Assembly: GCA_019414725.1 (NCBI GenBank)
Contig: DXLM01000026.1
Span: forward strand, 1 to 37,074
Direction of reading: 5' to 3'
Length of the DNA stretch: 37,074 bases
Source: Bacteroides sp.
GTDB lineage: Bacteria > Bacteroidota > Bacteroidia > Bacteroidales > Bacteroidaceae
The translations under genes were made by a program, and so were the position numbers. Under the pieces are notes generated by a model. It made no database searches. It was not told the origin of the DNA and saw only the letters and a list, made by a program, of their open reading frames with translations. This document shows positions 30,164 to 37,074 of this stretch, piece after piece. The stretch's first letter is position 1. The number at the start of each line of letters is the position of its first letter.

Positions 30164-31627
30164 ATGATTATGAATGAAAAGAATTTAAAGCCTGCATCTG
30201 TCTTTTATTATTTTGAAGAGATATGTAAGGTACCCCGTCCCTCTAAAAGAGAGGAGAAAATAATTGCTTATTTGAAAGCCTTCGGTAGAGAACATGGTTT
30301 GGAAACCAAGACAGACGAAGTAGGCAATGTATTAATTAAAAAGCCTGCCACTCCGGGTAAGGAGAATTTGAAAACTGTGATTTTGCAGTCTCATATAGAT
30401 ATGGTTTGTGAAAAAAACAGTGATGTGGAGCATGATTTTCTAATTGATCCTATTGAAACAGTGGTGGACGGTGAATGGTTGAAAGCCAAAGGTACTACAT
30501 TGGGGGCGGATAATGGTATCGGTGTGGCGACAGAATTAGCTATATTGGCTGCTACTGATATAGAGCATGGTCCGCTGGAGTGTCTTTTCACGGTGGATGA
30601 AGAAACTGGATTGACAGGTGCTTTTGCATTGAAGCCAGGGTTTATGACTGGTGATATTCTGATTAATTTGGACTCGGAAGATGAAGGAGAATTATTTATC
30701 GGCTGTGCCGGTGGTGCAAATACTACAGCGGAATTTACTTATCAGCCTGTTTCTGTCCCACAGGATTATTTCTATTTCCGTGTGGCGGTCAAGGGACTGA
30801 CTGGTGGGCACTCCGGTGATGATATTAATAAAGGTAGAGCGAATGCCAATAAGCTGCTGAATCGTTTTCTGACTCAGTTGGCTTCTAAATATATTTTATA
30901 TTTATGTGAGATTGATGGCGGAAACCTGCATAATGCCATACCTCGTGAGGCACAGGCATTATGTGCGGTACCTATGAAGGATAAGGAATCGGTTCGTGTA
31001 GATTTGAATATCTATACTGCAGAACTGGAGAATGAATATGCTGCGACAGAACCGAACTTGAGAACCGAACTCTCTTCTGAATCCCCTTGTAAGGAAGCGA
31101 TAGATATGATTACTGCCGGACACCTTCTGAGAGCTGTTTACGCTGTGCACAATGGAGTGTATGCCATGAGTCAGGATATTCCGGGATTAGTAGAAACTTC
31201 GTCTAATCTTGCTTCCATCAAACAGGTAGAGGGAAACAAGATTAAAATAGTGACTAGCCAGCGCAGCTCCATTCTTTCGTCACGCAAGGATATGTCCGAG
31301 ATGATCCGTTCTGCTTTTCTTTTGGGAGGTGCTGAAGTAACAACTGGTGAAGGCTATCCAGGGTGGAAACCGAATACGGATTCTCCTGTTTTGAAAGTTG
31401 CGGTAGATAGCTATAAAAAACTTTTTGGTGTGGAACCTAAAGTAAAGGCAATTCATGCCGGATTGGAGTGTGGTTTGTTCCTTGAGAAATATCCGTCACT
31501 GGATATGGTTTCTTTTGGACCTACTTTGCGTGGTGTTCATTCACCTGATGAGCGTATGCTGATACCTACTGTAGATAAATTCTGGCGTCATTTGCTGGAT
31601 GTATTGGTTAATATACCGACAAAATAA
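30164..31627 (+). CDS. pepD: Aminoacyl-histidine dipeptidase (PepD-like)
   Basis: A 487-residue M20-family dipeptidase. KPASVFYYFEEICKVPRPSKRE is the usual PepD opening. The metal centre appears as SHIDMVCEK (His, Asp), LGADNGIGVA (bridging Asp), TVDEETGLTG (catalytic Glu) and LDSEDEGELFIGCAGG. HAGLECGLF near the C terminus supplies the last ligand. Such enzymes hydrolyse Xaa-His dipeptides such as carnosine. ATG 30170 is an alternative start two codons in. No clean promoter was seen, although ATTTGC/GCAAAT elements crowd 30029-30154. Cotranscribed with the next gene (5-nt gap). Confidence 0.93.
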   Translation: MIMNEKNLKPASVFYYFEEICKVPRPSKREEKIIAYLKAFGREHGLETKTDEVGNVLIKKPATPGKENLKTVILQSHIDMVCEKNSDVEHDFLIDPIETVVDGEWLKAKGTTLGADNGIGVATELAILAATDIEHGPLECLFTVDEETGLTGAFALKPGFMTGDILINLDSEDEGELFIGCAGGANTTAEFTYQPVSVPQDYFYFRVAVKGLTGGHSGDDINKGRANANKLLNRFLTQLASKYILYLCEIDGGNLHNAIPREAQALCAVPMKDKESVRVDLNIYTAELENEYAATEPNLRTELSSESPCKEAIDMITAGHLLRAVYAVHNGVYAMSQDIPGLVETSSNLASIKQVEGNKIKIVTSQRSSILSSRKDMSEMIRSAFLLGGAEVTTGEGYPGWKPNTDSPVLKVAVDSYKKLFGVEPKVKAIHAGLECGLFLEKYPSLDMVSFGPTLRGVHSPDERMLIPTVDKFWRHLLDVLVNIPTK

Positions 31628-31632
31628 TTTAT

Positions 31633-32643
31633 ATGAAGAAAACAATTTTATTTCTTTGTTTGTGCTACCTGGTAGGGGTAACGTATGCACAGGAACCGTT
31701 TCGGGTAATGTTCTATAATGTAGAGAATTTGTTCGATTGTCAGCACGATACGTTGAAAAATGATTATGAATTTTTGCCAGATGCTCCGAAAGGATGGACA
31801 CAAGCGCGCTATCATGATAAATTGGCTAAGATAGCTAAGGTTATTATTGCCACCGGTGAGGAAAATGTTCCCGATTTGGTGGGGCTTTGTGAAGTGGAAA
31901 ATGATCATTGCTTGAAAGATCTGACAGAAAACTCGCCATTACGCGAGGCAGGTTATCGTTATGTCATGACTGATTCTCCTGATGAGCGTGGTATTGACGT
32001 GGCGTTGCTTTATCAGCGAGGAAGTTTTAAGTTGCTAGGCAAAAACAGCCTTTCTGTTCCTTATAAGGAGATGGAACGCCGCCCTACACGTGATATCCTT
32101 CATGTGATGGGGCAGGTAGCATCAGGTGATACTTTGGACGTGTTTGTGTGCCATATGCCGTCTCGTGCCGGTGGTGAGGAAAAAAGTGAGCCTTATCGTC
32201 TTTTCACTGCACAGATATTGAACATAGCGGCAGATTCCATCATGAACCTTCGCCAGCATCCCAATGTGATGATAATGGGTGATTTTAATGATTATCCCAC
32301 TAATAATTCGATAGCTAAAGTATTGGGTGCCGTGGCTCCGAAAGGTGAAGTACAGGCTAAGAAACTGTATAATCTGATGGACGGGCGTAAGGAGGGAACC
32401 TATCGTTATCGAGGTGAGTGGGGCGTACTTGATCAGCTGATTGTTTCCGGTTTTTTGTTACAAGGGCATGATAGTATGCGCACTTCATATGATAAGGCAC
32501 AGATTTTAAAATATCCGTTCCTATTGGAAGAGGATGAAAAATATGGTGGTGATATCCCATCACGTACCTACTGGGGAAAGAAATATCATGGTGGCTATAG
32601 CGACCATTTACCAGTGTGTGTGGACTTTGAAATTGGAAAATAG
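31633..32643 (+). CDS. Exported endonuclease/exonuclease/phosphatase-family protein
   Basis: A 336-residue protein with a cleavable signal peptide (MKKTILFLCLCYLVGVTYA, before QEPF). The EEP fold motifs are FRVMFYNVENLFD, LVGLCEVEND with the metal-binding Glu, FVCHMPSRAGG, IMGDFNDYPTN with catalytic Asp and Asn, and GGYSDHLPVCVDF with the terminal Asp-His. The superfamily includes nucleases and sugar- or lipid-phosphatases. Export suggests nutrient phosphate or DNA scavenging; substrate not determinable. Second gene of the pepD unit. Confidence 0.9.
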   Translation: MKKTILFLCLCYLVGVTYAQEPFRVMFYNVENLFDCQHDTLKNDYEFLPDAPKGWTQARYHDKLAKIAKVIIATGEENVPDLVGLCEVENDHCLKDLTENSPLREAGYRYVMTDSPDERGIDVALLYQRGSFKLLGKNSLSVPYKEMERRPTRDILHVMGQVASGDTLDVFVCHMPSRAGGEEKSEPYRLFTAQILNIAADSIMNLRQHPNVMIMGDFNDYPTNNSIAKVLGAVAPKGEVQAKKLYNLMDGRKEGTYRYRGEWGVLDQLIVSGFLLQGHDSMRTSYDKAQILKYPFLLEEDEKYGGDIPSRTYWGKKYHGGYSDHLPVCVDFEIGK

Positions 32644-32652
32644 GGAGAGAAT

Positions 32653-32712
32653 TAGTGGTTAGTGATGAATGGACTGCGCTATTATGCCGCAGGTGTTAAT
32701 CACTAACCGCTA
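32653..32712. terminator. Inverted repeat between convergent genes
   Basis: TAGTGGTTAGTGAT (32653-32666) and ATCACTAACCGCTA (32699-32712) pair over 14 bp with one G-U, around a 32-nt loop. It separates the exported EEP protein from rlmH. No long T-run follows, so it may act as a weak bidirectional terminator. Confidence 0.55.
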
Positions 32713-32719
32713 TATATTT

Positions 32720-33193
32720 CTATTCATGATGATAAGGACCGTTATTCAATATAGTCATCGCCCGGTATAGCTGTTCTACGAAAATAAGGCGTATCATTTG
32801 ATGTGAGAAGGTCATCTTGGATAATGAGATCTTTTCTTGGGCTGCATCATATATTTTGGGTGCAAATCCGTATGGTCCCCCAATGATGAATACTAACCGT
32901 TTGTTTACAGTGTGCATTTTGCGTTCTATCCAGTTGGCAAATTCTACGGAACGGAATTCTTTTCCATGTTCATCCAATAAAACCGCTACATCGCCCGGCA
33001 ACAAAGCTTTCAGAATTAGTTCTCCTTCCTTCTCTTTTTGTTGCTCCATACTCAGGTTTTTGGTGTTCTTGAGTTCGGGGATGACTTCCATATCGAAAGA
33101 AATGAAGTGCCTGGTACGTTCCACATAATCATTGATAGCGGTGATATAATGTTTTTCGACAGTGCGTCCTACTACTAATAATGTAAATTTCAT
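32720..33193 (-). CDS. rlmH: 23S rRNA pseudouridine-1915 N3-methyltransferase
   Basis: A 157-residue SPOUT-class enzyme. MKFTLLVVGRTVEKHY at the N terminus, VAVLLDEHGKEFRSVEFANWI, the SAM-binding knot IIGGPYGFAP, and the strongly conserved tail SKMTFSHQMIRLIFVEQLYRAMTILNNGPYHHE are diagnostic. It methylates pseudouridine in helix 69 of 23S rRNA within assembled ribosomes. Divergent from nadC. Confidence 0.97.
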   Translation of the reverse strand: MKFTLLVVGRTVEKHYITAINDYVERTRHFISFDMEVIPELKNTKNLSMEQQKEKEGELILKALLPGDVAVLLDEHGKEFRSVEFANWIERKMHTVNKRLVFIIGGPYGFAPKIYDAAQEKISLSKMTFSHQMIRLIFVEQLYRAMTILNNGPYHHE

Positions 33194-33212
33194 ACGTTCT
33201 TTTCTGGTTTAC

Positions 33213-33243
33213 TTTGCAAAAATACGGAAAATCTCTACCTTTG
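33213..33243 (+). promoter_or_regulatory. nadC promoter, interleaved with an rlmH -7 element
   Basis: Plus strand: TTTG (33213-33216), 19 nt, TACCTTTG (33236-33243), 30 nt before nadC. On the minus strand TATTTTTG (33217-33224) lies inside that spacer and suits rlmH. The two divergent promoters would compete for RNA polymerase. Confidence 0.7.
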
Positions 33244-33273
33244 CCTATCAATTCATAAAAAAACGATAACATT

Positions 33274-34125
33274 ATGGACGAATTAGTAGTAAAAGACTTA
33301 ATAGACAGACTGATAGACCTGTCTTTTGCTGAAGATATAGGTGATGGGGATCATACTACCTTGTCATGTATTCCCGCAGATGCAATGGGAAAATCAAAGT
33401 TGTTGATTAAGGAAGAAGGTATTTTGGCAGGCATTGAAGTGGCTAAAGAAGTATTTCGCCGTTTTGATCCCACAATGAAGGTGGAGGTGTTCATTCAAGA
33501 TGGAACTCACGTGAAACCGGGTGATGTGGCTATGGTGGTGGAAGGTAAAGTTCAGTCACTTCTTCAGACAGAACGCTTGATGCTGAATATCATGCAACGC
33601 ATGAGTGGCATTGCTACTATGACCAATAAATATGTGAAGAAACTGGAAGGTACGAAAACTCGTGTACTTGATACCCGTAAGACAACTCCGGGTATGCGTA
33701 TCATGGAGAAGATGGCTGTAAAGATAGGAGGAGGATGTAATCACCGTATCGGTTTGTTTGATATGATCCTGCTGAAAGACAATCATGTAGACTTTGCAGG
33801 CGGCATACATAATGCAGTATCTCGCGCAAAAGAGTATTGCAAGGCGAAAGGTAAGGATCTGAAAATTGAATTGGAAGTACGCAACTTTGATGAATTGAAT
33901 CAGGCATTGGCAGAAGGGGTAGACCGTATCATGTTCGATAACTTTACACCCGAAGATACTCGTAAGGCTGTAGAAATAGTAGGTGGACGTTGCGAAACCG
34001 AATCTTCCGGAGGTATTACTTACGATACCATGTTACCTTATGCGCAGGCAGGAGTGGATTTCATTTCTTTCGGTGCGCTGACTCACTCCGTGAAGGGGCT
34101 GGATATGAGTTTCAAGGCTTGTTAA
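33274..34125 (+). CDS. nadC: Quinolinate phosphoribosyltransferase (carboxylating)
   Basis: A 283-residue enzyme converting quinolinate and PRPP to nicotinate mononucleotide in de novo NAD synthesis. Motifs: AEDIGDGDHTTLSCIP, LLQTERLMLNIMQRMSGIAT, TRVLDTRKTTPGMRIMEK (binding lysine and arginines), GGGCNHRIGLFDMILLKDNH, KIELEVRNFDE and DRIMFDNFTPED. Length is typical. The product feeds the same pathway completed by nadE in this window. Confidence 0.97.
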   Translation: MDELVVKDLIDRLIDLSFAEDIGDGDHTTLSCIPADAMGKSKLLIKEEGILAGIEVAKEVFRRFDPTMKVEVFIQDGTHVKPGDVAMVVEGKVQSLLQTERLMLNIMQRMSGIATMTNKYVKKLEGTKTRVLDTRKTTPGMRIMEKMAVKIGGGCNHRIGLFDMILLKDNHVDFAGGIHNAVSRAKEYCKAKGKDLKIELEVRNFDELNQALAEGVDRIMFDNFTPEDTRKAVEIVGGRCETESSGGITYDTMLPYAQAGVDFISFGALTHSVKGLDMSFKAC

Positions 34126-34148
34126 TATTGGTATCATTTTATGACCTG

Positions 34149-34194
34149 TTGGACGAAGTAAAGAATCTGAATGTCAGTTCTTTATTTCGTCCAA
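34149..34194. terminator. 17-bp inverted repeat between nadC and the regulator
   Basis: TTGGACGAAGTAAAGAA (34149-34165) and TTCTTTATTTCGTCCAA (34178-34194) pair over 17 bp with one G-U, around a 12-nt loop. It separates two convergent genes and is a probable bidirectional terminator, although neither side has a long T-run. Confidence 0.65.
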
Positions 34195-34229
34195 AATAAT
34201 AAATGGCAGGCCTTATTTGCTCTAACAGT

Positions 34230-37046
34230 TTATATGTGTCCGCTATTTTTGTTTTTCTCCTTGAATTGTGAAGGTGTAACCCCTTTCATCTGTTTAAATG
34301 AAGTACTGAAATAGCGCGGATAAGAAAAACCTACTTCATAGGAAATCTCGCTAATGCTCAGATTGGTATTTGCTAAAAGGTATACAGAGCGTTCTATGCG
34401 TAGTCTGTTGATATATTCATTGACCCCTAATCCGGTAATTTGCTTTACTTTATTATATAAAGATGCACGGCTCATGGCCATGGTATCTGTCAGGTACTTG
34501 ATAGATAGTTTTTCACTTGATAGATTCTCATTGATAATTTGATCCAGTTTTTTTATGAAATCTGCGTCAGCACTGCTGAGCGGAGTTGCTTCCATTGCTT
34601 GAGGATATGAAGTATCTGTTATTTCTTCCAAGTCTTTCTCTTTTGTATTTTCTTCTTTATTTCCCAGTACATTATAGAGGACGGTTTGGACAAAATCGCC
34701 CATTTCATCTCTCATTTCCTTCTTTTTCTTATGAAATACCCAAAGAGCTATTTTAATGGAAAGAAGAATAAATAAAAGAGTACATATCGAGAAAAACCAA
34801 CTACTTTTATACCAGGGTGGAGTGATGACAATGTTGATTATGGGTACAGGAGTAGTGTATTCACCATCTTTGGTGCTGCTTGATACCCAGATTTTGTATT
34901 TACCTGGTGACAGGGAAGATAAAGAGAGTTCGGAGTCGAAACTTTCGACCGTTTGTTTTCCTCTGCCTGATATGGTATATCTGAGCAAGTTCTTTTGGAA
35001 GATATCTTCATTTTTTACACATATATGAATGGTCAATGAATTGTAGTTCCATGGAATATGAAGTGTCTGATTCTTTATTTGTTTCAGATAAGAACATCCG
35101 TTAAATTTAATATCTGCCAGACTTATCTGAGGTATTTGCGTTTCAGACTGAGGAATATTGGTATTGATTTTCACCAGCCCTTCCGCACCTCCCAAATAAA
35201 CAAAATTGGGATTGGATAGTGTGTAGTGGGCAGCTAGTATGTCGTTAGGCAGAAATCCGTCAGAACTGTTCCACAATGTGAATTTCTTTTCTTTAATCAA
35301 ATAAGAAAATAGTTTGTTGTGTGCACAAATCCATAATCTTCCTTTTTTGTCGCCAATGAGGAAAGATATTTTTTCAAAATAGTTGGTATGTATATGGTGG
35401 AATTTTTTGTGTATCATATCATAACATCCCAGACCTCGGTCCGTACCTATCCAAATAGTACTATCCTGATAGGCAAGAGCTGTAATTGTCTCCTCTGGGT
35501 CTATTTCACATAAAAGGCTGATACTGTCGTTTTCTTGAGGTACATAAAATATTTGATTGACACGTTTTAATAATGAGAAATGCTCATTGGAATAGACGAG
35601 ACGCAATGCATCCGTATTTTTCAGATTGTTGGTGGGCATTAAAGAGAATTTTCCACTTAATGGATGGTATACCCATGGACGGTAACTGATAATGTAAATT
35701 TTATCATTGGCTACTTGATGGGCCAATGGAAGATAGCCATAGAAGCATTCTTTGTAATTTGTACCTTCATCAACAATGGTAAAGGGGCGGTAAGTGCCGG
35801 TTATTTTATTGAAAATAAATATACCCTTTGTGTAAAGAGATACCATCAACTCCTTTTCAGATATTTTGGCGATAGAGGCCACTTTGTCTCCGTAGGTCGA
35901 AGGAAAATGGGTAAACTGATCGGTGTGTGGATCATATAGATTAATACCTCCTCCATCTGTACCAATCCATAATTTGTCATCGTCATCTTCATATAAGGAA
36001 ATGATAGACTTATCGCTTAAACCGTTGGAGTTGTTCAGGGCTACATCTTTATAAGTTCTTATATAGGTTTTCTTAATGTTAAAGATACCCCCTCGGACAC
36101 TACCTGCCCATAAGTTCCCGTTTCTGTCCTCGTATAATAAGACAATAGAATTGACAGGCAAAGAGAAGTTGTCTCCAGCCACATGACACATTACTTTGAT
36201 TTGGTCGGAGTTCATGTCAAGTACATTGATACCTCCTCCGTCTGTAGCAATCCATAATTGTCCTTTATGTTCGATGATGTCTAGCACATAGTTGTTGTTT
36301 AAAGAAGAAGTCTTTGATGTATAAGACTTTACTATCTTGCCATCTTGGTTGTAGCAATAAATCCCATTGCCGTAAAAAGAGGCATATACATACTTGTCTG
36401 ATACCACATAGAGCGAAATCAGTAGATGATGGATATCTGATGTGAAACGGGTGAGCTGTTGCGTGCAACAATCATAGAGATAGATACCTTGTTCTTTGGT
36501 TCCTATCAGTATTTTATTTTTTTTCAACTGAACCATTTTTTGTATCCGGTATTCGGATATATCCAAATTCTTCTTCTGGCAAATATAGATGCTGTCCATG
36601 GTCCGGCTTTTATAATTATAGCGGAAAATGATATTCTCACTTCCAAACAATATACCTCCTTCAATGCAGAGGGAAGAATAAATACAATTGTATCCAGTAG
36701 GCGTGAAATTATGATTATCGCTGTTATATAAAACCATCTCTTTGGAGGTGGCCACCCAGATGGTACCTAATGAATCTTCTACTATGTGATTGATGTAATT
36801 GTTAGGTAAGGATAGGGAATCACTTTCATGGTGAATGAAGGTTTTTAGTTGCTGCTGGAAATAATAGTTCAAGCCGCTCTGAGTACCTATCCATAGTCTT
36901 CCTTTCTGATCCATTGTAACGGAGGTAACAGAAGCTTGTGATAATCCTTGATTAGTGGAAAGTTGGGTGAAAGAGTAATTAAAGTCTTGTCCACTTGCAA
37001 TTGACACCCCTCCCCATATAATATAGGTGGGTTCTATCAATTCCAT
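34230..37046 (-). CDS. Membrane-spanning AraC-type regulator with propeller sensor and no kinase
   Basis: A 938-residue protein. Residues about 20-640 contain repeated propeller-blade motifs of the reg_prop type (GRLWIGTQSGLNYY, LWIATDGGGINVLD, LWIGTDGGGINLYD, IWIGTDRGLGCYD). About 660-740 looks like the Y_Y_Y domain (LSLSSLSPGKYKIWV). One membrane helix lies at about 750-772. After a 55-residue linker comes an AraC-type DNA-binding domain (about 828-935: MAMSRASLYNKVKQITGLGVNEYI, ISEISYEVGFSYPRYFSTSFKQMKGVTPSQF). Histidine kinase and receiver domains, normally present in Bacteroides hybrid two-component regulators, are absent. It probably senses a periplasmic ligand and acts on DNA from the membrane. 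The start ATG at 37046 gives a weak signal peptide, and an in-frame stop lies just upstream. Confidence 0.88.
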   Translation of the reverse strand: MELIEPTYIIWGGVSIASGQDFNYSFTQLSTNQGLSQASVTSVTMDQKGRLWIGTQSGLNYYFQQQLKTFIHHESDSLSLPNNYINHIVEDSLGTIWVATSKEMVLYNSDNHNFTPTGYNCIYSSLCIEGGILFGSENIIFRYNYKSRTMDSIYICQKKNLDISEYRIQKMVQLKKNKILIGTKEQGIYLYDCCTQQLTRFTSDIHHLLISLYVVSDKYVYASFYGNGIYCYNQDGKIVKSYTSKTSSLNNNYVLDIIEHKGQLWIATDGGGINVLDMNSDQIKVMCHVAGDNFSLPVNSIVLLYEDRNGNLWAGSVRGGIFNIKKTYIRTYKDVALNNSNGLSDKSIISLYEDDDDKLWIGTDGGGINLYDPHTDQFTHFPSTYGDKVASIAKISEKELMVSLYTKGIFIFNKITGTYRPFTIVDEGTNYKECFYGYLPLAHQVANDKIYIISYRPWVYHPLSGKFSLMPTNNLKNTDALRLVYSNEHFSLLKRVNQIFYVPQENDSISLLCEIDPEETITALAYQDSTIWIGTDRGLGCYDMIHKKFHHIHTNYFEKISFLIGDKKGRLWICAHNKLFSYLIKEKKFTLWNSSDGFLPNDILAAHYTLSNPNFVYLGGAEGLVKINTNIPQSETQIPQISLADIKFNGCSYLKQIKNQTLHIPWNYNSLTIHICVKNEDIFQKNLLRYTISGRGKQTVESFDSELSLSSLSPGKYKIWVSSSTKDGEYTTPVPIINIVITPPWYKSSWFFSICTLLFILLSIKIALWVFHKKKKEMRDEMGDFVQTVLYNVLGNKEENTKEKDLEEITDTSYPQAMEATPLSSADADFIKKLDQIINENLSSEKLSIKYLTDTMAMSRASLYNKVKQITGLGVNEYINRLRIERSVYLLANTNLSISEISYEVGFSYPRYFSTSFKQMKGVTPSQFKEKNKNSGHI

Positions 37047-37074
37047 TTTTTATTTCTTGCATAAGACAGCAGAA

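Noticed and set aside
1..37074. tRNA or rRNA genes
   Set aside because: I saw no cloverleaf arms, TTCGA-type T-loops in context, or rRNA motifs on either strand. A covariance search would be needed to exclude a diverged one.

Overview
The window looks like a chromosome segment from a gut Bacteroidales species, probably Bacteroides or Phocaeicola. Three things point there: promoters of the Bacteroides type (TTTG, 19-21 nt, TAnnTTTG), lipoprotein signals followed by Asp-rich motifs, and the mix of gene families. The species call is inferred; no rRNA or species marker is present.

Positions 1-17400 are accessory. They begin with gene debris: a 56-codon 5' remnant of an AAA-ATPase-like gene and a block of 21-bp tandem repeats. 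Next come a transglutaminase-like lipoprotein on the minus strand and a two-gene lipoprotein unit (lipocalin-like, then a DUF3089 alpha/beta-hydrolase). A diverged 114-bp repeat abuts the 3' ends of both units. An orphan tyrosine recombinase (5085-6299) follows. Then comes a tight plus-strand run of lipoprotein genes from 6549 to 17037. It holds three MACPF/perforin-like proteins (the first with a degenerate signature, the third with BACON-like and FISUMP-like domains), a composite lipoprotein of unknown function, a BMP/PnrA-type ligand-binding lipoprotein, and a lipoprotein that fuses a type-1 periplasmic-binding domain to a C13 legumain-type cysteine protease. All seven mature N termini carry Asp-rich motifs like the Bacteroidetes surface-export signal. 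My reading, which is inference, is a surface sensor-protease-pore system. It is the strongest candidate here for an undescribed system. The region closes with remnants of a probable outer-membrane protein.

Positions 17415-34125 are core genome: mltF-like and udk (minus), a Dabb protein and a thioesterase, hisGDCB, nadE, a Fur/PerR-type regulator with a rubredoxin-first rubrerythrin, two thioredoxins, an OmpH-like lipoprotein with a small membrane protein, an aminoacyl-histidine dipeptidase with a secreted endonuclease/phosphatase-family protein, rlmH and nadC. The his operon has a readable attenuator: a 14-codon leader peptide with four consecutive His codons, a candidate antiterminator beginning 3 nt after the leader stop codon, and a strong terminator. 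A 34-bp perfect inverted repeat separates the convergent hisB and nadE genes.

The window ends in a 938-aa minus-strand membrane regulator. It has the propeller sensor and AraC output domain of Bacteroides hybrid two-component systems but no kinase or receiver between them.
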